Part shown: positions 23,012 to 35,247 of the stretch, in pieces | Numbering within the stretch: the first letter of the stretch is position 1 | Layout: every line of letters begins with the position of its first letter | From: Zoroaster sp. YZ-2022 | Lineage: Eukaryota > Echinodermata > Asteroidea > Forcipulatida > Zoroasteridae | DNA length: 64,000 nt | Direction: 5' to 3' | Assembly: GCA_029582265.1 (NCBI GenBank) | Contig: CM055831.1 | Coordinates: 30,070,189-30,134,188 of the forward strand | Notes under the pieces: generated by a model | The model's input: only the letters and a program-made list of their open reading frames with translations | The model's database searches: none | What the model was told of the DNA's origin: nothing | Translations under genes and position numbers: made by a program

Positions 23012-25316
23012 CTGTAGTGATGATGTCCTTTATAAACTGTTGACCAAAGGATGCCAGGAGTTGCTGGAACTGGGATTTCAGGACAGCATTCATCCATGTG
23101 ATGATCTGTAGTGGTGATGTCCTTTACATTATAAACTGTTGATCAAAAGATGCAAAGAGTTGCTGGAAGTGGTAGCTCAGGACATCAGCCATCCATGTGA
23201 TAACCTGTAACCATGATGTCCTTTATCTAACAAACTGTTGACCAATAGATGTCAGGAGTTGCTGGAACTGGGAGCTCAGGACAGCAGTCATCCATGTGGT
23301 GATCTGTAACAGTGATGTCCTTTATCTAACAAACTGTTGACCAAAAGATGTCAGGAGTTGCTGGAACTGGGAGCTCAGGACAGCAGCCATCCATGTGACG
23401 ATCTGTAACAGTGATGTCCTTTATCTAACAAACTGTTGACCAAAAGATGTCAGGAGTTGCTGGAACTGGGAGCTCAGGACAGCAGCCATCCATGTGGTGA
23501 TCTGTAACAGTGATGTCCTTTATCTAACAAACTGTTGACCAAAAGATGTCAGGAGTTGCTGGAACTGGGAGCTCAGGACAGCAGCCATCCATGTGACGAT
23601 CTGTAACAGTGATGTCCTTTATCTAACAAACTGTTGACCAAAAGATGTCAGGAGTTGCTGGAACTGGGAGCTCAGGACAGCAGTCATCCATGTGATGATC
23701 TGTAGCAGTGATGTCCTTTATCTAACAAACTGTTGACCAATAGATGTCAGGAGTTGCTGGAACTGGGAGCTCAGGACAGCAGCCATCCATGTGATGATCT
23801 GTAACAGTGATGTCCTTTATCTAACAAACTGTTGACCAAAAGATGTCAGGAGTTGCTGGAACTGGGAGCTCAGGACAGCAGCCATCCATGTGATGATCTG
23901 TAACAGTGATGTCCTTTATCTAACAAACTGTTGACCAAAAGATGTCAGGAGTTGCTGGAACTGGGAGCTCAGGACAGCAGCCATACATGTGACGATCTGT
24001 AACAGTGATGTCCTTTATCTAACAAACTGTTGACCAAAGGATGTCAGGAGTTGCTGGAACTGGGAGCTCAGGACAGCAGCCATCCATGTGATGATCTGTA
24101 ACAGTGATGTCCTTTCTCTAACAAACTGTTGACCAAAAGATGTCAGTAGTTGCTGGAACTGGGAGCTCAGGACAGAGGCCATCCATGTGACGATCTGTAA
24201 CAGTGATGTCCTTTATCTAACAAACTGTTGACCAATAGATGTCAGGAGTTGCTGGAACTGGGAGCTCAGGACAGCGGCCATCCATGTGGCGATCTGTAAC
24301 AGTGATGTCCTTTATCTAACAAACTGTTGATCAAAAGATGTCAGGAGTTGCTGGAACTGGGAGCTCAGGACAGCAGCCATCCATGTGACGATCTGTAACA
24401 GTGATGTCCTTTATCTAACAAACTGTTGACCAAAGGATGTCAGGAGTTGCTGGAACTGGGAGCTCAGGACAGTAGCCATCCATGTGATGATCTGTAACAG
24501 TGATGTCCTTTATCTAACAAACTGTTGACCAAAAGATGTCAGGAGTTGCTGGAACTGGGAGCTCAGGACAGCAGCCATACATGTGATGATCTGTAACCGT
24601 GATGTCATTTATCTAACAAACTGTTGACCAATAGATGACAGGAGTTGCTGGAACTGGGAGCTCAGGACAGCAGCCATCCATGTGATGATCTGTAACAGTG
24701 ATGTCCTTTATCTAACAAACTGTTGACCAAACGATGTCAGGAGTTGCTGGAACTGGGAGCTCAGGACAGCAGCCATCCATGTGGTGATCTGTAACAGTGA
24801 TGTCCTTTATCTAACAAACTGTTGACCAAAAGATGTCAGGAGTTGCTGGAACTGGGAGCTCAGGACAACAGCCATACATGTGACGATCTGTAACAGTGAT
24901 GTCCTTTATCTAACAAACTGTTGACCAAAAGATGTCAGGAGTTGCTGGAACTGGGAGCTCAGGACAGCAGCCATACATGTGACGATCTGTAACAGTGATG
25001 TCCTTTATCTAACAAACTGTTGACCAAGTGTCAGGAGTTGCTGGAACTGGGAGCTCAGGACAGCAGCCATCCATGTGACGATCTGTAACAGTGATGTCCT
25101 TTATCTAACAAACTGTTGACCAAAAGATGTCAGGAGTTGCTGGAACTGGGAGCTCAGGACAGCAGCCATCCATGTGACGATCTGTAACAGTGATGTCCTT
25201 TATCTAACAAACTGTTGACCAAAAGATGTCAGGAGTTGCTGGAACTGGGACCTCAGGACAGCAGTCATCCATGTGGTGATCTGTAACAGTGATGTCCTTT
25301 ATCTAACAAACTGTTG
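23012..25316. repeat. 100-bp tandem repeat, about 23 copies
   Basis: Unit landmarks are GATGTCCTTTATCTAACAAA, CTGTTGACCAAAAGATGTC, AGGAGTTGCTGGAACTGGGA and GCTCAGGACAGCAGCCATCC. Successive units start at 23313, 23413, about 23513 and so on. Outer units (before 23215) are more diverged; the interior is highly homogeneous, as expected for unequal exchange. No sustained reading frame. Confidence 0.95.
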
Positions 25317-25652
25317 GAGTTTCAGGACTGATCTGGGAGCTCAGGACATTGACCCCAGTCTTCAGCTCCAGTTGACATTAAGTGCTACATCATAACTGTC
25401 AACAAAACAAATAATACAGTATATAATAGCACACACACTGAGCCAATCAAATCAGAAGATACAGACAGACAGAAAAGAAGACAGACAGAAAACAACAAAC
25501 AGATACAGCTCGGGCCTGCCACTTTGGCGAAAAACAGCTCATTCCGCCTGATATACAAATACAAAGATAAAGGCATTTCCAACTGTCATTTCCAACTAAT
25601 TATTTGTGAGTGATCATTCACACTAACACACCAGTGACTCAAAATAGGTTAA

Positions 25653-25961
25653 TTAACCCTCCCCTACTATTACTAGGGTCAAAATTCGTCAAAATGTTGA
25701 TATACTTCCCAAGGTATATATCTAGTGCACTTAAAAGTCAAACATTGTCAAACCTTACATGTAGTAAGTATATTTACAGGTCAAAATGAGTTGACTGTTT
25801 TTGACTGGTAAAAGCATTGTCTGCTGTTGTTCAGGGTGGTCAAAATGACAATAAAAATGCCCCCGTGTGCACATTTGGGTCAACAGTCAAAACAGGCAGT
25901 TGACTGGTTTTGACTTCTACAGCAACATTCCACTCAAGTGCATCAATAGTAGGAGGGTTAA
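25653..25961. mobile_element. piggyBac-like MITE-M, full copy
   Basis: Left end TTAACCCTCC(CC)TACTATT, right end AATAGTAGGAGGGTTAA. TTAA bounds both sides and the inverted repeat starts CCCTCC, which fits piggyBac-type non-autonomous elements. The interior is built of repeated GTCAAAA/TTTTGAC words. Confidence 0.75.
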
Positions 25962-26249
25962 TATATAAAAATTAAGAGTGCTATGGCGATCAGACTTAAG
26001 GATCTTTAAACTTGACAATATCAACATTGTTAAGGGGTGATGAATGGCTTCTGAGACTAATTGCTGACTCCATCCACTCCTAAATTAATCAGGGTGAGAG
26101 CACTGCTTGTAGATGTAATTAATGTCATGATTTCCAAATGTTGTATTAATAAATTTAAAAAAGCACAGATACAAATTCAATTAGTTCTTCAATTTTATGA
26201 TGCAAATTAATTAAAATAAGAAAAGTATATAAAATATAGTTAATTTGGG

Positions 26250-28217
26250 AAATACATTTTAGTACAGTAGAACAATGATATCAATCCAAGAGATAGATAT
26301 ATTTTGCAATCTAGGACATCTGTAATACTTTAGACAATCATTTTAGTACAGTAGAACAATGATATCAATCCAAGAGATAGATATATTTTGCAATCTAGGA
26401 CATCTGTAATACTTTAGACAATCATTTTAGTACAGTGGAACAATGATATCAATCCAAGAGATAGATATATTTTGCAATCTAGGACATCTGCAATACTTTA
26501 GACAATCATTTTAGTACAGTGGAACAATGATATCAATCCAAGAGATAGATATATTTTGCAATCTAGGACATCTGCAATACTTCAGACAATCATTTTAGTA
26601 CAGTAGAACAATGATATCAATCCAAGAGATAGATATATTTTGCAATCTAGGACATCTGTAATACTTCAGACAATCATTTTAGTAGTGGAACAATGATATC
26701 AATCCAAGAGATAGATATATTTTGCAATCTAGGACATCTGCAATACTTTAGACAATCATTTTAGTACAGTGGAACAATTATATCAATCCAAGAGATAGAT
26801 ATATTTTGCAATCTAGGACATCTGTAATACTTTAGACAATCATTTTAGTACAGTGGAACAATGATATCAATCCAAGAGATAGATATATTTTGCAATCTAG
26901 GACATCTGTAATACTTTAGACAATCATTTTAGTACAGTGGAACAATGATATCAATCCAAGAGATAGATATATTTTGCAATCTAGGACATCTGCAATACTT
27001 TAGACAATCATTTTAGTACAGTGGAACAATGATATCAATCCAAGAGATAGATATATTTTGCAATCTAGGACATCTGTAATACTTCAGACAATCATTTTAG
27101 TACAGTGGAACAATGATATCAATCCAAGAGATAGATATATTTTGCAATCTAGGACATCTGTAATACTTCAGACAATCATTTTAGTACAGTGGAACAATGA
27201 TATCAATCCAAGAGATAGATATATTTTGCAATCTAGGACATCTGCAATACTTCAGACAATCATTTTAGTACAGTGGAACAATGATATCAATCCAAGAGAT
27301 AGATATATTTTGCAATCTAGGACATCTGTAATACTTCAGACAATCATTTTAGTACAGTGGAACAATGATATCAATCCAAGAGATAGATATATTTTGCAAT
27401 CTAGGACATCTGCAATACTTTAGACAATCATTTTAGTACAGTGGAACAATGATATCAATCCAAGAGATAGATATATTTTGCAATCTAGGACATCTGCAAT
27501 ACTTTAGACAATTATTTTAGTACAGTGGAACAATGATATCAATCCAAGAGATAGATATATTTTGCAATCTAGGACATCTGCAATACTTTAGACAATCATT
27601 TTAGTACAGTGGAACAATGATATCAATCCAAGAGATAGATATATTTTGCAATCTAGGACATCTGTAATACTTCAGACAATCATTTTAGTACAGTGGAACA
27701 ATGATATCAATCCAAGAGATAGATATATTTTGCAATCTAGGACATCTGCAATACTTCAGACAATCATTTTAGTACAGTGGAACAATGATATCAATCCAAG
27801 AGATAGATATATTTTGCAATCTAGGACATCTGCAATACTTCAGACAATCATTTTAGTACAGTGGAACAATGATATCAATCCAAGAGATAGATATATTTTG
27901 CAATCTAGGACATCTGCAATACTTTAGACAATCATTTTAGTACAGTGGAACAATGATATCAATCCAAGAGATAGATATATTTTGCAATCTAGGACATCTG
28001 CAATACTTTAGACAATCATTTTAGTACAGTGGAACAATGATATCAATCCAAGAGATAGATATATTTTGCAATCTAGGACATCCGCAATACTTTAGACAAT
28101 CATTTTAGTACAGTGGAACAATGATATCAATCCAAGAGATAGATATATTTTGCAATCTAGGACATCTGCAATACTTTAGACAATCATTTTAGTACAGTGG
28201 AACAATGATATCAATCC
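26250..28217. repeat. 84-bp tandem repeat, about 23 copies
   Basis: Unit: CATTTTAGTACAGTGGAACA, ATGATATCAATCCAAGAGAT, AGATATATTTTGCAATCTAG, GACATCTGTAATACTTTAGA, CAAT. The 84-bp period equals 28 codons, so one frame stays open over several units wherever the TTTAGA variant is TTCAGA. One unit (near 26685) has a 2-bp deletion. Probably non-coding satellite. Confidence 0.95.
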
Positions 28218-28315
28218 AGGACTACACATGAACAAACAATCTTTCAATTAATGGATTCTTTAAAGATAATTTATTAAGATTGTTGGGCATAATTACATCA
28301 TATTATGTGCATATT

Positions 28316-28671
28316 TTAGGCCAAAAAAGTCCTCTGGTTTCTGGTCTCCACACGCATGACCTCAGACCCACGCATCGGCATTTTTAATTTTCTTTTTTTT
28401 TGCTGTGAAACGATGTCCAATTGCAGCCAAAATTACTGGATCGATTGGAATTCTGCTGTGCTGTGCTTTAAACGACTTTTTCACATATGGGTATGAACGT
28501 TTGCCCGATTTGTGAGGCATCTCTTAGCCACCATACTTTGTTATGGGAAATTTGGTCCCCGCATATACAATGTATCATGTATTTACCTACTGAAAAAAAA
28601 GCAAGCTTGTCACTGCACTGATTTTGAAGCCGACCGATGACCAGAAACCGAAGACTTCTTTTTTGGCCTTA
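28316..28671 (+). mobile_element. MITE-C copy 1
   Basis: Ends TTAGGCCAAAAAAGTC...CTGGTTTCTGGTC and GACCAGAAACCGAAGAC...TTGGCCTTA form inverted repeats of about 30 bp. Interior landmarks: CGATGTCCAATTGCAGCC, AAAATTACTGGATCGATTGG, ATGAACGTTTGCCCG. Related copies are at 36321, 39099, 40829, 54436 and 56893. Confidence 0.8.
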
Positions 28672-28841
28672 CATGCGGTGTGCATGCAGTGTGCATGCAG
28701 TGTGCATGCAGTGTGCATGCAGTGTGCATGCAGTGTGCATGCAGTGTGCATGCAGTGTGCATGCAGTGTGCATGCAGTGTGCATGCAGTGTGCATGCGGT
28801 GTGCATGCGGTGTGCATGCGGTGTGCATGCGGTGTGCATGC
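28672..28841. repeat. 11-bp tandem repeat (TGTGCATGCAG), about 15 copies
   Basis: The repeat begins at the right end of MITE-C copy 1. Each unit includes the palindrome TGCATGCA; late units carry CGG in place of CAG. Alternating purine-pyrimidine content favours Z-DNA. All six frames are open across it, an artefact of 33-bp periodicity. Confidence 0.95.
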
Positions 28842-29142
28842 AGCCAATCAACAAATCTGTCAATAAGAAATGTTGATTGACAGCTGTCGATTGGTCAATT
28901 AATTACATATGTACCAACTAATTAAAGTGATAGCTTTACAAATACTGGTAAGTTCCCCCACTGGCCGTGCTTAACAGAGTTGTAGTGGAGAACTTTTTCA
29001 GAAACATGTACAGAAACATTAATTTAAGGAAATTATCCAAAAAATCTTAACATTTTATTTCTTCCTGCTGATTTTGTTGAGTTTCAATTTCTCAAAATAC
29101 ACAAATGAATGAAAAGAAACATTCCCAAATGAAGCCTAGCTG

Positions 29143-29307
29143 CATTGGCGGATCCAGGGGGGGCTAAGGGGGCTGTAGCCCCCCCCCTAAAATCGTTTAA
29201 AAAAAAAAAAAATTTAAAGGGGACAGAAAAAGAGAGAGAGAGAGTACTGAAAAATAATTGTTTTTGATTCTCAGCCCCCCCTAAAAAATGTTCTGGATCT
29301 GCCCATG
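29143..29307. mobile_element. Small TIR element, CACTA-like ends
   Basis: CATTGGCGGATCCAGGGGGG at the left and TTCTGGATCTGCCCATG at the right are inverted. Inner GGGGGCTGTAGCCCCCCCC forms a second palindrome. No coding sequence. Confidence 0.45.
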
Positions 29308-29381
29308 AGCTGTGGGCCTGGCTGTAATTTACCTTGTACATGTACACATTGAGTATTTGACTAATTGAATCATATTACTGG

Positions 29382-29707
29382 CTTGATTCAAATAGAGTAA
29401 ACATACTCATAGCAGTTCTGCCAACATTACCAATTGTACCTTCCATTTAATGTATATCTTGATTCAAAGAGAGTAAGCATACTCATAGAAGCAGTTTTGC
29501 CAACATTACCAATGTTGTACCTTCCCTTTAATGTATATCTTGATTCAAAGAGAGTAAACATACTCATAGAAGCAGTTTTGCTAACATTACCAATGTTGTA
29601 TCTTCCCTTTAATGTATATCTTGATTCAAAGAGAGTAAACATACTCATAGAAGCAGTTTTGCCAACATTACCAATGTTGTACCTTCCCTTCAATGTATAT
29701 CTTGATT
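29382..29707. repeat. 81-bp tandem repeat, four copies
   Basis: Unit: TTGATTCAAAGAGAGTAAAC, ATACTCATAGAAGCAGTTTT, GCCAACATTACCAATGTTGT, ACCTTCCCTTTAATGTATAT. The period is a multiple of three, which gives spurious open frames on both strands. Confidence 0.9.
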
Positions 29708-31290
29708 CAGTACTGGACTACAACTATAGAGTTGGAGTACTCGTACTCATAAAAAGTACTGGACTACAACTATAGAGTTGGAGTACTCGTACTCATAAAA
29801 AATACTGGACTACAACTATAGAGTTGGAGTACTCGTACTCATAAAAAATACTGGACTACAACTATAGAGATGTAGTACTCGTACTCATAAATAATACTGG
29901 ACTACAACTATAGAGTTGGAGTACTCTTACTCATAAAAGTACTGGACTACAACTATAGAGATGTAGTACTCGTACTCATAAAAAGTACTGGAATACAACT
30001 ATAGAGTTGGAGTACTCGTACTCATAAAAAGTACTGGAATACAACTATAGAGTTGGAGTACTTGTACTCATAAAAAGTACTGGACTACAACTATAGAGTT
30101 GAGCACTGCTCGTACTCATAAAAAATACTGGACTACAACTATAGAGATGTAGTACTCGTACTCATAAATAATACTGGACTACAACTATAGAGTTGGAGTA
30201 CTCTTACTCATAAAAGTACTGGACTACAACTATAGAGATGTAGTATTCGTACTCATAAAAAGTACTGGAATACAACTATAGAGTTGGAGTACTCGTACTC
30301 ATAAAAAGTACTGGAATACAACTATAGAGTTGGAGTACTTGTACTCATAAAAAGTACTGGAATACAACTATAGAGTTGGAGTACTCGTACTCATAAAAGT
30401 ACTGGACTACAACTATAGAGATGTAGTACTCGTACTCATAAATAATACTGGACTACAACTATAGAGTTGGAGTACTCGTACTCATAAAAGTACTGGACTA
30501 CAACTATAGAGATGTAGTACTCGTACTCATAAAAAGTACTGGAATACAACTATAGAGTTGGAGTACTCGTACTCATAAAAAGTACTGGAATACAACTATA
30601 GAGTTGGAGTACTTGTACTCATAAATAATACTGGACTACAACTATAGAGTTGGAGTACTCGTACTCATAAAAGTACTGGACTACAACTATAGAGATGTAG
30701 TACTCGTACTCATAAATAATACTGGACTACAACTATAGAGTTGGAGTACTCGTACTCATAAAAGTACTGGACTACAACTATAGAGATGTAGTACTCGTAC
30801 TCATAAAAAGTACTGGAATACAACTATAGAGTTGGTAGCACTCAGACTCATAAAAGTACTGGACTACAACTATAGAGATGTAGTACTCGTACTCATAAAT
30901 AATACTGGACTACAACTATAGAGTTGGAGTACTCGTACTCATAAAAGTACTGGACTACAACTATAGAGATGTAGTACTCGTACTCATAAATAATACTGGA
31001 CTACAACTATAGAGTTGGAGTACTCGTAATCATAAAAGTACTGGACTACAACTATTAGAGATGTAGTACTCGTACTCATAAAAAGTACTGGAATACAACT
31101 ATAGAGTTGGAGTACTCATACTCATAAAAGTACTGGACTACAACTATAGAGATGTAGTACTCGTACTCATAAAAAGTACTGGACTACAACTATAAAGTTG
31201 GAGTACTCGTACTCATAAAAAGTACTGGAATACAACTATAGAGTTGGAGTACTCGTACTCATAAAAAGTACTGGACTACAACTATAGGCC
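29708..31290. repeat. 46-bp tandem repeat, about 34 copies, two unit types
   Basis: Unit: AGTACTGGACTACAACTATA, GAGTTGGAGTACTCGTACTC, ATAAAA. Two main variants alternate, GAGTTGGAG and GAGATGTAG, giving a loose higher-order pattern. The unit is dyad-rich (CAACTATAGAGTTG; GAGTACTCGTACTC), so single strands can fold at each unit. Confidence 0.95.
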
Positions 31291-34260
31291 TATAGTTTAT
31301 TTTTCTGTACTTGTAGTACAACTAAATCCAGATTTGGCTGTAGTCCCAACCCACCATTAGTGTGAGAGGGGCTGTGGGAACTGTGATGGCTTGTAAGGGG
31401 GCTGGGGAACTTCAATGACTATACTTGTGAGAAGGGACTGATTGGGGAAAATTCTGGCATGCAGGTTCTAAGACGGCGGACGGATTTATTCTAAAATTAG
31501 CTTCTCAAAGTTTTATTGTTGGATGACCTGTACAATCAGGGCAGGCAGAGATTTACAAATAATTATACAAGTATTTATAAAGTTAAATATACAGTCTTAG
31601 GTGGTTCTACTTTATCAATTGAGCACAAGAGAGAATAAATGGAAATCAAGTAGAAATAGCAATCAGGCGCGTGACATACAAGGGCAGAATAGACCACGGG
31701 CGTAAATCCCAGGCGGATGGAAGGGATATATACCCCCACTTTTTGGCCCGGAGGGGATATTCCATAGGATCATCCCCCCCTCCCCCCAGAATTTGTCATG
31801 CGGTAAAAAAATAATAATAGGCTAATAAGCGAATAATTCATGCAAAATAGGAGTGAAATTTGGTTTGTTCAAATATTTATTATGTTAACCTGTGGTTGTG
31901 GGCCAGTGGCATAACCACAGGGGTTCAACCCCCTCCCTTTGTCATGGCTATTTAAAAAAAAATTTTTTTTAAAGAAAAACAAAACAAAAATGGTACATAA
32001 AGTGAGTTTTTTTTGCAGTGTTGGGGGGGGGCGGTATATCCCCCCTTTAAGCGACGTTCAAAATCCAGTACATAATGCAAACAAATTTCAATATCATCCC
32101 CCCTCCCACTTTTCGACACAGATTTACACTGCTGAATAGACCTCAGTCAGTTGGAACATTACTGTTTTTAGTGTTCTAGCCTGTGATTGGTCAGTTTTTG
32201 GCATTCACTGTGTGATGCTTTTTCAAGTTTCAACCAATTACGTTTGCTCTTCAATGTAATATATTTATCTATGATCCGATTACTTTTCTCAACATTGAAT
32301 AAATCGATTATTGCCCAAGCAAAATGTTACCCGCGCCACTGACTGTTTCCCGTCAATTGGAAAAAGGATAATAATATTTTTTGAAAGACGAATAACCTGT
32401 CTATCTATACATAATGTTCAAATCTACTGCAGTAATTCAATAAGGTGACTTTTTCTAAAACTGAAATTTCCATAAATAAACGTTAGTTTTTGTCATAAAA
32501 TCTCTCGAAACAAAGTTGTATTCCCTTTTTCAGTAATTGGGGGGGAAAAAAAGTTCAGATGTGACATTATTATTATTATTTTTTTTTTTCAGAAGTTGCG
32601 CACTGACAGAACCTCGACAAAGTGGGCAGCCTCGACCTCGCGCACAAAGCTGCCAACGCACGCATGCACGCACTCAACCCACACGTCATATCCGCCCTGT
32701 GTTGTGTCACTCAATCGCTTATGCCACTAAACTAATACTGCTTTCTTTTTGGCCAAAAATTATTAATTAAACTGCTTCTAGACATCCTAAAATTATCACA
32801 TTATCGATCTATAAACATAAGTGGTTAAAATAAGATGTGTCCCTAAATCAAAGTTAATGTTTTCAATCATGAAATTATATTGTAAATATAAACAATAAAG
32901 GTTTGACAACCTTACCTGTAGAATCAGGGCAGGCAGTGGCCTAAATTCGCAGCGCGCAGCGATATATCTAGCCGCCGGCCGGCGCGGCGGCGCGGCCCGC
33001 ACCGTACCGCGCGCCGCCCGCATAGTAAAGTAGTTGACAATTAACATGCAATTCATGTCAAACTAAAAAATATTAAAAATGGTTTATCAAATGAACTTTG
33101 ACAATAAAACCATTTAAATAAATTACTATTAAATATAATAAACTTAATTAATAATTTGAAAAATAGACAATTATCATAATTAAATAGCTAATTAATATAT
33201 CACCTACAAGTGCCCAACTTAAAAAGTTCTACATAGAGTGCATAATTTATTCTGCTGGCGATAGTGAGATGTACATGTATAATTTCGTTTTATGAGTAGG
33301 CAATTGCGTCATGCGATTTAAACAATATTACCATCCAATTTAACAATCCACTCGAACAGCGCAGGAGCTTTTCGCGGCGCGTATTTGGTCTTTCAAATTC
33401 ATTATTGGACAGGCATTATTTGTGATATTTGTGCAACTTTTTAATTGACACTTTGTTAAACTTTGTTTAACTTTAGTTTCATATAGATTTTTAAAGGTAT
33501 AAAACGGTTCACTAATGAATGAATGGACAATAAGAAACCAGAAAAAAATGATAAAGACACACTCAAACAATAAAAACAGGTTACAATGAAACAGTCCAAT
33601 ATAACATAAATGTTTCAAAAACGCATTACAGAATTAGGCTAGGCCCAGGTCAGAAAACCAATAAAGATTCTAATCAGAGAATAAACAAAACAAAGTAAAA
33701 CCGATTGGCCCTATATAAAGTGTACGAGAAACGCTCATGATTGAAGAAAACAAAATTAAGTTTGAATTAAAGTAAACATATGAAACGTATTCTGTTGTCT
33801 CTTTTGCATTTGTTTCTCGTTTTTTTTTTTAAATTCTCATTTTGCAAAATTGATTACCGTTATACGAAAATGAAAGTAACATTTTAGTGAAAATCTCCAG
33901 TTGAACTAACTCTGCTAAATTGGATGAAGAATGTGCATTACTAAAAAGAACGACGTATATGCTAAATTGAATATAATGCCACAAGAATTTGCATTGTCTG
34001 AAAATGAAACTGAATGCTTGAAATGTTAATTCGAAACACAGTAACAACTGGAGAGGCAAAATCGCTTTAATATGAACGTATGAACGTGAATTTGAGTGGC
34101 TGTTAATTATTTGCAGAAATTGACCGGGAAAACCTAGAGTACATTGAAGTATTAAGCTGTCGTAACATAAAAACAAATTCACTGCAGTTCAACGGAACAA
34201 ACCTGTTTTTCTTTCCTTAAAAACCTTACATTTACTTATTTTTTAAAGTTAAGACACGCT
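31291..34260. other. AT-rich intergenic region with TE debris
   Basis: No gene supported. Fragments of G/C-run elements occur (CGTAAATCCCAGGCGGATGG near 31705; GTGGCATAACCACAGGGG near 31905). ACAATCAGGGCAGGCAG at 31533 recurs in varied form at 32924. A 70-bp CpG-dense block lies at 32948-33020. Minus-strand frames at 33340-33618 and 33829-34182 lack recognisable domains. Confidence 0.4.
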
Positions 34261-34284
34261 TATGACGTCAAGCTTGCAGACAAA

Positions 34285-34493
34285 GATAAATACGGGATAA
34301 GCCTTATCGCTAATAGCAGCTGCAAGGAATTGTGGGATGTCTGTGGGCGCAACAGCGCCACTGCGTGCCGCGCTGACAAACAAAATATTATTGATGTCAC
34401 AAAAGTTGCGCCAAACAGATGCCCCTTTTTGTATCCCTGTATGCTTTGCGGCAGTTGCTTCAGTGCTATTATTAGCGATAAGGCTTATTAACG
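34285..34493. mobile_element. Short TIR element upstream of the P450 gene
   Basis: GATAAGCCTTATCGCTAATA at the left is mirrored by ATTATTAGCGATAAGGCTTA at the right, an inverted repeat of about 24 bp around 160 bp of CpG-containing sequence. No coding capacity. Confidence 0.6.
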
Positions 34494-34777
34494 CGTATTT
34501 GAGCCAAAATGAATGATCGCTGGAGATATTCTGCGCGTACGCATATCAACTGCAAAATACGCCAAACGCGCGCGACGCACTATCGCTGCCCTTTCGCCCA
34601 CAGTGGTCTACGTCTAACAACATAGCCCTCATCGGCTCACTTTGACCCACCGTCTCCAAACGTTCGCGCGAACGTTTTGCGCAAGCGGAACGCAGCCCAG
34701 AATGTCAAGGTCGAGTAAGTCACGCCCACCCATAACAAAACATGCGCTGCATACGGTTTGTTAAGTTAATTATTAAC

Positions 34778-34827
34778 AAAGATCGTATAGCGCCGCAAGG
34801 CGCGCCTTGCGGCACTATACGATCTTT
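34778..34827. promoter_or_regulatory. Near-perfect 50-bp palindrome upstream of the P450 start
   Basis: The arms AAAGATCGTATAGCGCCGCA... and ...TGCGGCACTATACGATCTTT are 23 bp with one mismatch around a CGCG centre. Flanking TTATTAAC/ATTATTAAC extends the symmetry imperfectly. It lies about 260 bp 5' of the ATG. Whether it is a cruciform, a protein-binding site or a transposon relic cannot be told. Confidence 0.6.
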
Positions 34828-35086
34828 GATTATTAACGACCACCTGTCTAATGTCAGGTGACAGACGTCGAGTCACCAACAGGGGCTTCTATCTTTTATA
34901 CGATCTACTAGTACTAGCTGTACTGAGTACTGTAATCTGTATATTTGTGATCATTTTTAGGCTCTATGTAACGTTATGCTGTGATCAAGTCCAGTGCACG
35001 GTAAATCTGTGTAAATAATTGCAGTTTTGTCCATTTTGGGGCAATTCCCTCTTGAGAAAGATACTTTGTTTGTCATACGTTTCACG
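34828..35086 (+). promoter_or_regulatory. Putative proximal promoter and 5' UTR of the P450 gene
   Basis: A TTTTATA box-like word lies at 34894-34900, about 187 bp before the ATG. ACAGACGTCGAGTCACC contains a CRE-like half site. No transcription start can be assigned from sequence alone. The ATG at 35087 has A at -3 and G at +4, a good initiation context. Confidence 0.3.
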
Positions 35087-35247
35087 ATGGTAACTGCAGA
35101 TTTGTTGTCCCCGTATATTGTGAATGTTGTGGGTATTTTACTCGCAGTCATCGTAGGTTTGTGCCTAGTGCCTGCAGTTGGATTTACTTTGTACACGTAC
35201 AACATCCATAGGAAATATCAACACCTGCCAGGACCCAAGTTAGCGCA
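35087..35247 (+). CDS. P450 exon 1: start, membrane anchor, hinge
   Basis: Encodes residues 1-53 and two bases of codon 54 (CA|). A hydrophobic segment at residues 11-38 is the signal anchor of a microsomal P450. IHRKYQHLPGPK carries the basic patch and the proline-rich hinge. Donor CA|GTAAGT. An upstream in-frame stretch has no ATG, which fixes the start at 35087. Confidence 0.88.

Noticed and set aside
27058..27927. 121- and 93-codon frames of a 28-residue repeat
   Set aside because: They follow from the 84-bp period of a satellite lacking in-frame stops by one variant base; no domain or start context.
28587..28880. Cys/His-rich repeat frames on both strands
   Set aside because: Artefact of the 11-bp repeat, which is open in all frames.
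26250..31290. Regular repeats considered as a CRISPR array
   Set aside because: Units are contiguous with no unique spacers, and the sequence is eukaryotic.
33829..34182. 117-codon minus-strand frame
   Set aside because: No recognisable motif, biased composition typical of AT-rich sequence, no splice or promoter support.
35027..35086. Upstream extension of P450 exon 1
   Set aside because: The in-frame upstream stretch lacks an ATG; the ATG at 35087 has a good context and gives a normal anchor.
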